Origin: Phoronis australis
Lineage: Eukaryota > Phoronida > Phoronidae
Assembly (NCBI GenBank): GCA_002633005.1
Contig: NMRA01000010.1
Coordinates: forward strand, 147,846-211,845
DNA length: 64,000 nt
Direction: 5' to 3'
In this document: positions 35,397-46,327 of the stretch, piece after piece
How positions within the stretch are numbered: the stretch's first letter is position 1
How the letters are laid out: each line of letters starts with the position of its first letter
Program-made: the position numbers and the translations under genes
Notes under the pieces: model-generated
Seen by the model: the letters and a program-made list of their open reading frames with translations, nothing else
What the model was told of the DNA's origin: nothing
The model's database searches: none

Positions 35397-36190
35397 TTTA
35401 ACGCGATCAAAGTTTATCTAAGAAATAGAATCGTTAAAGCATGCACAAGTTCAGGAGACATGTACACAATGTTTTATCCTGTCCGTTTTACAATATTTGT
35501 CTCAAATTTTTTCCATAGTCGCAAGCTCATTCACAGTTGCCACAAACCCGCGGCCCTCGGGGATTAACTCAACGCATATTAGATTGTACGCCAGGTTGCT
35601 CCTTCATTTGAAATTTCATTTTTAGATTATATTTATAATTGCAGAGAGACAAGTTAACGCTTCATTTCTGTTTCTCATCATGGCTTTGCAGTTTGTAATT
35701 ATAAATTTCTGAAAGATGCCCGAAGTTTTAAGTAAAATATGCCTTTATGTGCCTTCATTTTGTTGGTCCCCTTATTTTACTGGAAAGTTGCTCATTTATT
35801 TCCAGCCCTTGGGAATCATGTTCATGTCAGTATTACCGGTATTTTTAATTGAATTTTAGCTCTGACGCTTTAGTTGTTTGGCGATTACTGTTGAAAAATC
35901 TTCATTTCTGGATCTGGCGTGACAGAAATCAACGGGAAAAGATCGTTCCTGTTCATTGATATCCAGGGTTACACCACCAAAACATTTTGGTTTGCATGTT
36001 TATGACCAACTGGGGACTTCACACGTTCCCCATATACAGCATTTTGTGCTGGTGTCATGGAAAATGAGACTCTTTTGTTATTTTTCAATCTTAATTATAT
36101 CAATGTAGCCATGTACTGATGTGAGAAAGGAAAGTTTGTATTTGCACATCTAATAGTAGCTTTCCTAATTACTGTGATGATTTTCTCAGA
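35397..36190. other. upstream region or 5' intron of the HP1BP3-type gene, no feature seen
   Basis: AT-rich sequence ending in a splice-acceptor-like TTTTCTCAG (36181-36189). Any 5' UTR exon in it is not recognisable. Confidence 0.4.
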
Positions 36191-36212
36191 ACTAGGTTGC
36201 AGAAAGTGTAAA

Positions 36213-36294
36213 ATGAAGGACAAAACTACGGACGACGAATCTAATGTCAGTGAAAATGAAAAAAGTAAAGATGAGAAAAATGGAGAAACCAAAA
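36213..36294 (+). CDS. HP1BP3: HP1BP3-type protein, first recognised coding exon (exon 1)
   Basis: The HP1BP3 homologue is a nucleosome-associated protein related to linker histones. In vertebrates it carries three H15 (globular H1) domains and a basic tail, binds chromatin and HP1, and affects heterochromatin and cell-cycle timing. This exon starts at the ATG at 36213 and gives 27 residues of a highly charged N terminus (DDESNVSENEKSKDEKNGET), ending at a strong donor AAAA|GTAAGT in phase 1. The frame is open upstream to an acceptor (CTCAG at 36185-36189), so the real start may lie in an earlier exon. The acidic/Lys-rich composition matches the vertebrate N-terminal region. Confidence 0.65.
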
Positions 36295-36470
36295 GTAAGT
36301 ATTTGAATTGACTAGTCTTGCTAACGAGACCTTCTAGTTTTCTTTACCTTAAGTGTGCTCCCAATCTCTGGGAATTATCTCTTTAGAACTTGAAACTATT
36401 AAATTGTCAAATTTCCTCCTTAAAACCTGTGTTGGACACATCTCGAATTCATGCTGTTAGGACATCTAAC

Positions 36471-36605
36471 TCCTTGAAGGTGGATATTTTAGTGAATTCC
36501 TTGAAGGTGGATATTTTAGTGAATCCCTTGAAGGTGGATATTTTAGTGAATTCCTTGAAAGTGGATATTTTAGTGAATTCCTTGAAGGTGGATATTTTAG
36601 TAAAT
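36471..36605. repeat. minisatellite, 27-bp unit x5, in intron 1
   Basis: Five copies of a 27-bp unit (TCCTTGAAGGTGGATATTTT then AGTGAAT), starting at 36471, 36498, 36525, 36552 and 36579. The long frame over it (NSLKVDILV repeats) is a by-product: 27 is divisible by three. Confidence 0.95.
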
Positions 36606-36762
36606 TCCTGAAACCCATGCTCTGTTGTGGCAAATTCTCTTTATTTTCTTTTTTGTGCATTATTCGTCTCTGACATGTTGAAGTGGGTGATTTGAATCTG
36701 CAGTTAAGGTAAATACCAATCCTTGAACTTTCAAGTATTTTGTGTGTAAATCCACCTCCTAA

Positions 36763-37260
36763 AGGCCCTTTCATACTAACGTGACCTGTTTTGGGGCGTT
36801 GCGGTCAGTATAAACAGTTAACTTTGGTGCTGGATCGAGGTTTACAGCGCCAGACAACTTCGCAGTAAACAGCTGGATTTAACAATGGAGCGTTAACGCT
36901 ACGGTGTGGTGTGAACAGTCAACTTCGGTCTCATCGAAGCTATCGCCAGGGGCCACTGACATCGTCAACAACTGAAGGGCAGCGTTGTAGCTATTAATGC
37001 TTAAATTTTGCTCGAATAGTCACCAATCAAATTAGAAATATGTTTTATGTCAATTAGCTGTATATAAATGCTCTGAAGATGTCACATTAAAAAATCTTAG
37101 CATGCACGCGATGCATCAACGCCAGCTTGCAATTACTTTGGTGATGAAAGTGTCACCTACCATTTACTTCGATGTCCGTTAACTACTGAAGCCGGTATGA
37201 ATGATTCAGTTAACTTCGCAGTTTATGTCAGACCGGAGTTAAGTCATTATGAAAGAGCCT
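36763..37260. mobile_element. MITE family M3, copy 2, in intron 1
   Basis: Terminal inverted repeats AGGCCCTTTCATACTAACG and, inward from the right, AGGCTCTTTCATAATGACTTAAC. The interior is homologous to 29708-30150. No frame of interest. Confidence 0.75.
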
Positions 37261-37745
37261 CAAGTGTTCTGAATGGCTTGTGTGTTTATCTAGACAAACA
37301 GTGTAATTTGTAATGTTTGAACAGTTCGACAACTTGTCGCTGACATTTGCTCTTCAAGAAGACATTGAATCAAATCGATTCCAAGACAGTGAAATCAATT
37401 CTGTGAAGTCTCTTCTGCTGGGTACAAATGTCTGTCTGTTATTGCTATAACACAGCAGGCTGAGGTCACCTTGCTGCATGCAAATCTCCGTCTGGTTGCT
37501 CATGGTAATGTCACATGTTGTTTAGTTGGGAAACAACATCCGTATTTTTATCCAGCATCATTCATTGTCTATCATAGCGAGCAGAATCGCCACTACTTAG
37601 TGACAATGTCCCGAAAAAATGATTAAGAGTCGAGCTTCGAATTGGAAAGGTTTCTGAGTAATCGTTGCTGAAACTTAATACGATTCCTAGCACTATTTAT
37701 TAAGGCTACTTTTTCAAAAATGAGTCTTCGGTATTGCTCTTTCAG

Positions 37746-37908
37746 AGAAATCTGGTAACAAGACGCAACAAAAATGTCGTAGAGGGTGGGTAGAACTTGA
37801 CAGTGATGAGGAGTCAGTGGCGGAGAAGAACATATTTGCCGTTACCATGGTGACAGAAGCAAAGAGGAAACGCTCAGTGTCTAATGTCAATGAATTGGCT
37901 GAACAATG
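37746..37908 (+). CDS. HP1BP3: HP1BP3-type protein, exon 2
   Basis: Acceptor GCTCTTTCAG, donor CAATG|GTGCGT, entering in phase 1 and leaving with two bases. It encodes a basic stretch (KKSGNKTQQKCRR), an acidic patch (ELDSDEESVAEKN) and a second basic patch (EAKRKRSVS), ending NELAEQ. No H15 fold here; it is part of the N-terminal linker. The frame and phase fit exons 1 and 3 exactly. Reading on past the donor would meet a stop at 37963. Confidence 0.75.
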
Positions 37909-38503
37909 GTGCGTAAACAGCAGTCTGAACACAGATGTTAAATTGAGAAAATTACTTCTGAAATAAGTGCTGCTGGATCATCTTTTAAAAATAGAGTTGA
38001 AGAAAATGAAATATCCGGCGAATATTGAAAGAGATCACAGTACTTGAAAGTATTGTAAGAGTTCACAGTGCTGTAAACTGATGTCAAGGTTCACCGCGAT
38101 CTGTTACTAGAGGGCACTGCAGCCCCTTGAATTTCAGCTGTTGACTACGCGGCAATGTTAAACTAAAAAGCAGAAGATCCAGCTTATTTTTGGTATAGCC
38201 AATTACTGCTTGATGTGAAAAAATAAATATCTAGTCTTCTGGAAACTTACTAGAATATTTCTAGACATTGCATATCAACATAAAGAAAATGTTAAGGTTC
38301 GTTTCCAGAAAACTAGATTTACATTTTTTTGTACAAATTATGGTCTGCAACTACACGAATAAGTGAATGTGGTGCCCATCTTTTAGGTGAATTTTATTGT
38401 TGTTTGTAAGCTTCAAATCTAGAAAATGTGCAGCTTTCTTAGAAAAGTGCATGCTCCGGTATTGGTGAATTTAGTATCCCTAAGAGTGGTCTTGCCCTTT
38501 CAG

Positions 38504-38624
38504 GATTGTTGAGCATCTGCAAGCTAAACCCATGGTGCGTCTACTTTTCACCAACCTTTATGAATATTACGTTGGGGACTCTCTGGCACAAGGTCAGGTC
38601 ATGGAAGAAAAAGACTTCAGACAG
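38504..38624 (+). CDS. HP1BP3: HP1BP3-type protein, exon 3
   Basis: Acceptor TTGCCCTTTCAG, donor GACAG|GTACAG. It encodes 41 residues including KPMVRLLFTNLYEYYVGDSL and the acidic EEKDFRQ. The segment is hydrophobic and helical and has no counterpart that I can recall in vertebrate HP1BP3, so it is either a lineage-specific insertion or a diverged domain ahead of H15-1. Phase joins are exact on both sides (2 in, 0 out). Confidence 0.7.
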
Positions 38625-38851
38625 GTACAGTGTACTGGGTGAAAGTACTGTCACTGATATGACTTTTTTGAATTTGAATTTATTAAAAGCAGTATTGGTC
38701 TGCTTTTTTGCCTGTTTACCTTGTGTATCTTTTGTTCTGGGGTGACAAACTAGTATTTGCCATTTAAGGGCATTTTTAAAATACATTTTGTGCATTATCT
38801 CGGGGCATCCAGCATTCTTCTCCTATCTACAAAATTGCTTCAAGGGTTTTC

Positions 38852-39115
38852 ATGAAAATTTTCAAATTTAAATGTAAATATGAGGTCACGAGATGTGGCC
38901 AACAGGTAGCATGTAGATCAGACTTCAAAATGGTGGCAAAATCTTCCATGTTTATATCAAAGATAGGATGTCCACCTAGTTTTATTGGGATCTCAACTAC
39001 TGCTATGCCACCATGTGGCAGTTTTATATTATTTGATCTGCAAGTCTGCCAAGTCTCCAGATGGATATATCTGAAATTCATCATTGCTTGTACTTTTATA
39101 AAGAGGGTGTTATGA
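38852..39115. other. intron 3 repeat-like frames
   Basis: Frames of about 85 codons on both strands are mutually exclusive chance or repeat-derived frames. The AAATGGTGGCAAAATCTTCC stretch is of a type common in interspersed repeats. Confidence 0.3.
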
Positions 39116-39332
39116 GTAATTCCTTCTGCAAAGGAGTGCCAGCTGTGAGCTTCAGTCTAACTTCTGCTGCGATAAATAGTGCGAATTAAATTTAGACTGT
39201 TGAAAGTAACAGCTGCATTCAGGGAAGTCTTTTAAAACAACTTGAATCACATTTGCGTATTTAACAACAGTATTTACCCATCCTCTCAAAACTGTGTAGT
39301 CACCCTCGTGCATCCCTCACTCCTTTCTACAG

Positions 39333-39527
39333 CTCATCAAGAAGACATATCCAGATGGCTTTGCCTTCAGAGACGACTCACCGCTCAAGTACGAGTTGAA
39401 GGAGATGAAAATGGCCGACAAGACCAAAAAGAAGGCACGGGGTGAGAGCAAGAAGTTGATGATGCACGATGTACTAGATGTTGTACTGCGTGAGTTGGGC
39501 AACCCTGTATCCTTGTATGGTGCGTGG
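39333..39527 (+). CDS. HP1BP3: HP1BP3-type protein, exon 4 (start of H15 domain 1)
   Basis: Acceptor CCTTTCTACAG and donor GCGTGG|GTGAGA, phase 0 on both sides, 65 codons. It encodes LIKKTYPDGFAFRDD, a Lys-rich helix (KMADKTKKKARGESKK) and then LMMHDVLDVVLRELGNPVSL, which aligns with helix 1 of a linker-histone H15 domain (compare the M-x(3)-V/I-x2-A/V-I-x2-L pattern). An earlier GT at 39442 would also splice but would break the frame of exon 5, so the donor at 39528 is preferred. Confidence 0.7.
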
Positions 39528-40167
39528 GTGAGACTCCCGTTGGTGGAGGGCAGTTAAAAAGTCAGTGTCTGGTTGGAAAAATAATCGAGGTTGCTGGTTG
39601 CATACAGGTCATCTGCAAACATTAAATAGAGCAAGTTCTCTTGCTTGAATTCTTTCCATAGGGAACGTCACATGCTATCTTTTGGAAGGTTAATTTCTGG
39701 TGTTTTATTTGTTTACTTTTAAAGTTTCTGTAGTATCTGTGTTGTGCATAGACTAATTTTTTTCTAAGAACATACAACAAAATGTCGGAGGTACAGTTGT
39801 TATTTTGGTTATTTCGCACATAAAATGAGCCAAGACTTAACAGTTTGGAATTGCTCACTATATTGCAAAATATACAGATATACAGTTGACTACAGCTGCA
39901 ATGTAACTGCCCAATCCATCTTATAATTGAGTAGAGTTCTTTTGATTTCAATAAGAAATGTCACAAAATGAGATCCTCTAATCTGCTCAGGTGTGTTTCC
40001 AGAAGGGCATCGAGTGGGGTCCGGAACTTTTTCATCCCGTACTAAATCTTGGGCCCACGACTGCTGTTATCTTGTGTGCTGAAAACGAGTAGAATTGCTG
40101 TAGGTGATGATTTCACTTGTCTGTCGGTGATGTTTATAAATGACACGCAACCTTAACCAGTACACAG
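39528..40167. other. intron 4, no repeat recognised
   Basis: Intron sequence only; minus-strand frames here are featureless. Confidence 0.5.
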
Positions 40168-40299
40168 AAGGCTGGCGTGCGCTTCCACAAGATCAATTTG
40201 ACGGCTGCCAGCAAGTATCCAGCATTGCATCTGCACCTCAGGCCAGGCATGATGCTGGGAGCCATCCTCAAGGGGCTTCAAAAGCAGCAGATAATCTGT
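40168..40299 (+). CDS. HP1BP3: HP1BP3-type protein, exon 5 (H15 domain 1, middle)
   Basis: Acceptor GTACACAG, donor ATCTGT|GTGAGT, phase 0 in and out, 44 codons. It encodes KAGVRFHKINLTAASKYPAL and then RPGMMLGAILKGLQKQQII. The KYPxL plus hydrophobic helix pattern aligns with helices 2-3 of the H15 fold, where vertebrate HP1BP3 has a KYPSL and a long ALKREL helix. The alternative frame that starts with an ATG at 40140 (WRALPQDQ...) is rejected because it breaks both phase and homology. Confidence 0.75.
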
Positions 40300-40394
40300 G
40301 TGAGTTTACGTTACGTAGGCCAGTCATCAGGGCCTAGTCGCACATAACTTTTACACTGTCTTGTGCCCTGTTGCCAGTTGATAAGGTGCTCCGA

Positions 40395-40873
40395 GAGTCG
40401 TCATGAAAAGTCATTTAAGACTTAATTCAGAAAGTTGGTGTTACGCTCACACACCGCAATTACCAAATAAAGGTTCAGTTGTGAAATTTTTTAGTACACC
40501 ACAACCTTGAAAAATTTTGTTCTTTTTCTCAAGGAAATGCAAAAATTCCCAAGTTGGGACTGTCTCTAGAATTTGGGACTCAAAAACTGCCGGCAAAATT
40601 ATTTTTTCTTGATTCTGGAGTTTGGGACAGGTAATGTTGGCATTACTTATGTTTCTTAAATTTCGTGCAATATGTTTTCAATCTACACAGCGGGAACTTT
40701 TGCCCTCTTTCCCATGATTTTTGAATTTGGGACGGGTTCTAAAAATTGGGACAAGCTCCGACCTTGAGCAAAACTTTTTACTCTACCAAATTGGAGAATT
40801 GTTACCATAGTTATGTGGAGCGTTAGACCAAATTTCTGTCTTTAATGGTAAGTAACTTTTACTAAACTGACCC
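40395..40873. mobile_element. MITE family M2, copy 2, in intron 5
   Basis: The left part has CATGAAAAGTCATTTAAGACTT and GGTGTTACGCTCAC. The right part, read inward, has TTAAAGACAGAAATTTGGTCTAACGCTC. Both match subterminal blocks of the copies at 26935 and 52098. It contains repeat D3 (40500-40760: CTGTCTCTAGAATTTGGGAC), which recurs inverted at 47190-47320. Confidence 0.6.
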
Positions 40874-41275
40874 CGGTGTGATGAGCCATTGGATCACATT
40901 TTGTGCCCCACACTCAAATTTGGCTGCTACACTTCAATTTAACGCCATGCTTAAGTTTCGATTTACTGTTGTGCCAACTTTTACTACTGCATTGCCTTTG
41001 AGTAGTCTTCAGTGACACGTAAAACGTCAAGTTGCCAAACTGACATCTTTCAATACTAAAAGTGCCTTAAGTTTGCATTCGGAATCTCGATAAATTCATC
41101 AATATTAATGATTATCTGTGTTTGCTAAGAATGCAATATGCCGAGGTCCCTGTGCCCTTCACTGTTTTCATTGATAGTGTTCCGTCGTTCCCCCAAGGAT
41201 CAGCTTTCATGCTTGTGAAAACATGAGTTTTATGCAACCCAGCCTTGTCTCCATTCCGAGTGTTGCCATTTTCAG

Positions 41276-41369
41276 ACGAAGGGCATTGGCAAGTGTGGTT
41301 ATTACAGACTAGCTACTCCAGATGGCGCTGACGACGACCAAGCTATATCAGATAACACTACAGCTGTTG
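41276..41369 (+). CDS. HP1BP3: HP1BP3-type protein, exon 6 (end of H15 domain 1)
   Basis: Acceptor GCCATTTTCAG, donor GTTG|GTGAGT, phase 0 in and 1 out. It encodes TKGIGKCGYYRLATPDGADD. KGIGKCGYYRL is the terminal beta-strand motif of H15 domains (K-G-x-G-x-S/C-G-x-F/Y-x-L), completing the first domain. The rest is an acidic linker (ADDDQAISDN). Confidence 0.85.
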
Positions 41370-42144
41370 GTGAGTTGGTCTTCTCCCTTCTCTCCCACCC
41401 TCTTTGTACAGCTAGGCACCTAGCATGTTACAAGCCATTGGCAACTGTTGTGAGTGACCCCTGGTGTCGTTCGTACGGAATAATCAATTTCTTGGCCTGA
41501 ATAAGCGATGATTGTTCCAAAACGTAGTAAATAAGTTGAGTGATAAGAGGTCATGTAAACTGTGGTGCTTCATGTTAACCTTGCGCGATAGATTATATCC
41601 ACCATAGTATAAATTCTTGTCAACCATTTATTTCATATCGTACCTGTCGCGTGAACTGTTGCTGTGATTTATGGCAAATTACCAAAAATGTCTAGATGCA
41701 CTCTGTCTCTTGATACTCCTGGACACGGAAGTCAATGCGTTGTTGGTGGACAATTAATTTAGTGGACTTTAATGGCTGAATGTGTATGGTGAGAGATAAG
41801 TTGTTCTCAAAACATCACTCTGGTTTCATAATTACTAAACCGTTTTACTGATAGAATACATATCAAATAAGTCAGCTGAAACTTGCTTTCTACTTAAATC
41901 ATTTGCCTCAAACATATTGAAAAATACATCCATATATTTTGAATTTATGCAATTTACAGTACAGCATATAAATGACTGTTTAGTGATTCATTTTCTAAAG
42001 TAGGCGAAATGTTCAATTAAAAACAGCTAATTCTTCTATCAACTAATGGTCGATCTTTTGGTCAAAAATACAACATGGTCCTCATTTTGAGCCATAATTG
42101 TATTTTTCTTCACCTTGTGTTCTTCTAACCATGTGTATTGATAG
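41370..42144. other. intron 6, no repeat recognised
   Basis: Begins with a pyrimidine-rich stretch (CTTCTCCCTTCTCTCCCACCC) and ends at the acceptor ATTGATAG. Nothing else seen. Confidence 0.5.
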
Positions 42145-42282
42145 TTGATGATGAGACGAGCATGCCTTTGAAAAAGCGCAAGATAGATAGTGGCTCTGGA
42201 GACACAGACGGTGTCGGGGAGGAAGAAAAGACGTCGCTGTCACGTAAAGCAGACGAGAAGTCAGCAAAAAGGAAAGACAATG
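42145..42282 (+). CDS. HP1BP3: HP1BP3-type protein, exon 7 (linker with likely NLS)
   Basis: Acceptor TGTGTATTGATAG, donor AATG|GTTAGT, phase 1 in and out. It encodes VDDETSMPLKKRKIDSGSGD, then GVGEEEKTSLSRKADEKSAK. PLKKRKID is a textbook classical nuclear localisation signal, consistent with a chromatin protein. The rest is a flexible, charged linker between H15 domains 1 and 2, as in vertebrate HP1BP3, where this interval is also Lys/Ser-rich. Confidence 0.75.
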
Positions 42283-42822
42283 GTTAGTGTTATTTCTGGC
42301 AAAGTGTCGTGGCCGAGTGTTTTCGCTATACTTATGAACAGAGGTTTTCGAAAGAGGACTAGTCTGATAAATTTTGTTTCTGACCCCGGGCGTAACTGTA
42401 GTCGACTTTGCTTAAAATGTGGAACATTAGAAGAAGTGTTGATTATCCTTAAAATACTTGCCTACTTGCTATAGAGTAGAGTTTACCTGTTCTAGTAAAG
42501 TGACGAACTGCAGTGTCTGACGTGGATTCATCTGGGGACTGATCTCCATCAAACTATTTTCTCGGCGGTTGCGTCACTATCTTGTTCAAGATGTCTGCTG
42601 TCAGGGCCCGGGTTCTAATCTGTGTACTTAAAGTCGTCCTGCTTGAATACAAACTCCAGATGACAGTCTGTTATTCTACGCTTCAGTGCATTATGGTTTA
42701 CACAGATGAATTTTCCAGTCCAAATTCGGGCTTTGTGACCTCTAGATTTGAGCTACAAACTCGAGTAAACACTCTACAACTCTAAACTTTAATACTGAGA
42801 TCATCAAGTGCAAACTAGGATT

Positions 42823-43006
42823 AGACAGTCATCCACACAAACCATAACATATTCAAGTACAGAGGTATAGACAGTCATCCACACAAACCATAACATATTC
42901 AAGTACAGAGGTATAGACAGTCATCCACACAAACCATAACATATTCAAGTACAGAGGTATAGACAGTCATCCACACAAACCATAACATATTCAAGTACAA
43001 AGGTAT
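42823..43006. repeat. minisatellite, 46-bp unit x4, in intron 7
   Basis: Four units starting at 42823, 42869, 42915 and 42961, beginning AGACAGTCATCCACACAAAC. The first three are identical and the fourth has one change (ACAG to ACAA). Near-identity means recent expansion. No spacers, so not CRISPR-like. Confidence 0.95.
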
Positions 43007-43622
43007 AGACACTTATCTTGAGTGTATTAAAGTAGTCATGACGAGTAAAAAATAAATAAAAACTGTGTGATTAGATTTATTGCTTATCTTTTATGTTATT
43101 TTATTTCATTTAAAATAAATGCAATATATGTACAACCAACCTATTGGGATGTGTCATTTCGACAAAATTCGTTCTCAACCAATGTAACTACCATATAAGA
43201 GGTTTCTGATTGTCCTCCATTTGAAAATCCGGGTCAAAAGGAAGGTCACAAGTAGTTCTGTTCAGTTGTAGGATTTTGTGATGCCTTCTTAACTGCAACA
43301 GCCCAGCCAGTTGGCTCTCTATTGTGTTGGCAGGGAATGCGGTAACTGAAACTTGCGCTTCAGTTAACAAATCTAATTGGGTTTTGGCTTGAATTTTCAG
43401 CAGGAATAGGTGCGACATGGTCAAAAATAATTTTTATTTTGATTTCGAGTGCAGATATTAGGTGCCAAGCTGAGGTGTATACAACCAGGTAGAACTGTGC
43501 AGTCTGCTCCCTCAAAGATTAGACCTCGTGCCTAGGTGTACAACCAGGTGGAACTGTGCAGTCTGCTCCCTTTACTGAGCCTCCTAGTTGTTATCCTAAT
43601 TATTAATATCTACTGTCTGCAG

Positions 43623-43794
43623 AGAAGAAGTCTCCTGCTCCCTATATTGGCAATATCTCGCACAGCAACCCGCGGCATATCACGCACATCTTCCCGATGG
43701 CGTTCACATTTCAGTCAGAGCCCAAGGTGGCTTCTATCAGGAAAGTGCGCGACTACATACATAGCTACTATCCTCAAACGTTCAAGGAGTCCAG
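43623..43794 (+). CDS. HP1BP3: HP1BP3-type protein, exon 8 (H15 domain 2, first half)
   Basis: Acceptor CTACTGTCTGCAG, donor CCAG|GTGAGT, phase 1 in and 2 out. It encodes EKKSPAPYIGNISHSNPRHI, then ITHIFPMAFTFQSEPKVASI and RKVRDYIHSYYPQTF. This matches the second domain of vertebrate HP1BP3 closely: the LPLAF-x-R-x-CEPKEAS start and the I-R-K-Y-V-x-Q-Y-Y-P-K helix 2. It is the strongest single piece of evidence for orthology. Confidence 0.9.
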
Positions 43795-44234
43795 GTGAGT
43801 TATTGTAATAGCACTTTGCCCAACTCAAATCTCCACTTTCACGGAGGTAGAAAAAATTATCACGGGATTCATTTTTGAAAAGACATGTCTGAACTAAGTC
43901 GGACGAACAAAAGACGATACCGTTCGCACCCACTGTACAGTTCATCCAACTTCTTGGTGTCAGCACTGCTACTCGCTATGCAACAGTAGATCTTTATAGT
44001 CTTTAGAAAGACAGTACTTTTTGATGTAAATTGTTGATTAATACTAGAGTTACGATAGAATCGTGATACAAAGCCATCTGAATTCAGTTACATTTTGAAT
44101 AGCTTTCGATGCTTGTCGTGACTGCATTGAAGATTTGGAAAAGTTCGAATAATAGCCTACCTTTTTGAATGATTTGCTCTTATTGAAATAATTTGAGCAA
44201 GGAATTTAATTTGGGTACTCAAAGGTAACACACC

Positions 44235-45892
44235 TACCGTATTCGCCCTAATAAGTGCTAAGGGTGCTTAGAAAAATTCGCTTCAGGAAGGGGGGCGCTT
44301 ATTATAGCCTAAAGGTGGTTGAAACCCGGTGTCTGAAACAGGTGAAATCATAAGCTATAGAATTCATCAAATTTATGCTCTGTGACGCATCTGTAACCTA
44401 CAAAATTGCACTACATTATTGAACTTAAAGTTTGTTGTTAAATTACGAGTGTTTTTAAGAAAATCCCAGCGCGAAAACTCGCTGATTGATGCGTCGCTGC
44501 CTCACGATCGTTGATAGGTCTACTTGAAGTATTGAGTAAAAATATAGTTTCGACTCAAGCAATTATATGCGTGTCATCAGAGTTCAATTGTCAAAGTAAA
44601 CTCGATGTAACAATATCGCGGTGCACTGTAACTGAGGAAATTAACACANGCGTCAACAAAAAGTCGAGATGAAATACAAATTCACACAGATGCTCAACGA
44701 AATCAATTCCCAAGCACAGCAATGGCTTCAATTCCACTAATTATGATCATTCCAAGTCACAAACTGGCTTCCAGCTCTGTGAGTGTTGGCATTCTTTTTG
44801 TCTTTTTGGACATTCTTGTCCTGTGTGAAAAAACCACGACGGAAGGTATTTATTATTTTTTTTTATAGAATGACTCCAGATAAAAAACAGACGTGATTTA
44901 GTTATTCATATGTGAGTACAAATTGGTGTGCAAAGTATCAACTTAATTGATGAAAGTGCCTCCGCCAACATTTTGCAATTTTGCAGGTTTTCTCAGATAA
45001 TGCCTCTTAAGCAGTAAAGCAGAACTTGTGTTATTTAGCACTTGTTGATCTCATCTGCTAAAAAACGTTCGAGAATTGTCTCTGTAACGCCGATGTCATT
45101 GAGTTGCCGGGTGACTGGATGCGTGACAGTCTAACAGTTATTTTTGGGGGGATTTGAGGGGTCGGTAAGGGTACGGAAGTGTTCACTATCAGTGGGTCAT
45201 TTTGGCTTTTAAAACACCAATTACGACTAATTTAATAACTTCCTCTTAAAAATAACGCAAATGTGTTTACAGTATTAAAAACTTTCGGAAATAAGTGCCA
45301 GTATATATTTCTTGCCGATGCTATGCTACCCGATTCATGAATAGATGGTTCCCAAAGACTAATCTTCAATCACAAGTAGTTGAATGTTGCGCGCTTCCTA
45401 GCCACGTGCTTCTAACTGAACAAAGGTCAAGTTTTTATTAGTCTTCGATTCACGGTTTTCACACGTACAAAGAGATTTGGATTCCTGTTGAGAGAGAAGA
45501 TCTGTACGTGAAAGATACAATACAATCCGTTTGACAAGTACGCTGCATCTTTTCTAAAGGCCAGACCGTAATAGGGCACTTCCCTTGCAAGATCAGCAAA
45601 ACTTCCGTTCTTTTTGATGTACGGCAGAAGTTTGAAGTGTAGCATAGTCACAGCTAAATATCGACATGGCGGTGAGGCTCGTGGTCTACAAATTTTGCGC
45701 ATAATGATTTTTTAAGGACTGTCGGATCTTATTGATAAATTGAAGAGGTTACTATAGAATTTTAGAACTGTAGGTAAGGTATTTTTTGCATGTACACGGC
45801 GTTCATGGACTGGGTGCTTATTTTAGCAAAATTTGAAAACGCATGGGGAGGCGCGTATAGGGGCATGGGCACTTATTAGGGCGAATACGGAA
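44235..45892 (-). mobile_element. TIR DNA transposon family M4, copy A, in intron 8
   Basis: Left end TACCGTATTCGCCCTAATAAG (44235 onward); right end, read inward, ATTCCGTATTCGCCCTAATAAG. Oriented on the minus strand relative to copy B at 47321-48797. It contains a minus-strand frame, 45702-45427, beginning MRKICRPRASPPCRYLAVT, homologous to the frame in copy B. No transposase motif is recognised. A single N lies at 44649. Confidence 0.8.
45427..45702 (-). pseudogene. unrecognised ORF of family M4, copy A
   Basis: 91 codons. The first about 28 residues (ICRPRASPPCRYLAVT, then HFKLLP) are shared with the shorter frame in copy B (47507-47698), then copy B is frameshifted. Conserved nucleotide sequence continues past the frames in both, so the protein may be incidental to the repeat. 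Two cysteines and many basic residues; function unknown. Confidence 0.25.
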
Positions 45893-46327
45893 TATTAATT
45901 TAGGAGGCCCTGCTGTTTGGCTCTTGTACCAATATAGGAGGCCCCGTCTGAAGTCCACGCAAGAGTGGGATCCACATGCTAGTATTTGTGGCCCCACCTT
46001 AAAGTGACTGAAAAGGAGGGCCGTCTATATTAATTTAGGCATAAAGGTGTAAAGGATTCTTGATAAGATACTGGCCGTGTTGATGTGTTTTTTTAGAAGT
46101 AAAACTCTAATGTAATCAGAAGTTAGATGGTCTGTTACCAAACTCGACGTTGTACAAAATCTGACATTGTGTATGTATTCGTAGTATTCAAATGATGATG
46201 AGAATAATATGTTTAAGATTTACAGGATTGATCACTTCCCAACTCATGTTCAAAAAACTTTCTCAAGCAGGACTTGTATGTTTATTTGTTACTATTCAGT
46301 TGGCTAATCTTGGTGAAAACTAATAAG

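Noticed and set aside
36390-36774. Repetitive protein frames on both strands (NSLKVDILV repeats)
   Set aside because: Produced by a 27-bp intronic minisatellite whose unit is a multiple of three.
39333-39441. Shorter HP1BP3 exon 4 ending at the GT at 39442
   Set aside because: Would put exon 5 in a frame without H15 similarity and remove helix 1 of domain 1; the donor at 39528 restores both.
40140-40337. 65-codon ATG frame overlapping HP1BP3 exon 5 (WRALPQDQ...)
   Set aside because: Wrong frame: the H15 match, the splice sites and the phases all favour the overlapping KAGVRFHK frame.
42823-43006. CRISPR-like regularly spaced repeat
   Set aside because: Head-to-tail 46-bp units without spacers, in an animal intron; an ordinary minisatellite.
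44649-44649. Single N as another haplotype join
   Set aside because: No direct repeat flanks it, unlike the Ns at 25267 and 53814; likewise the N at 62803.
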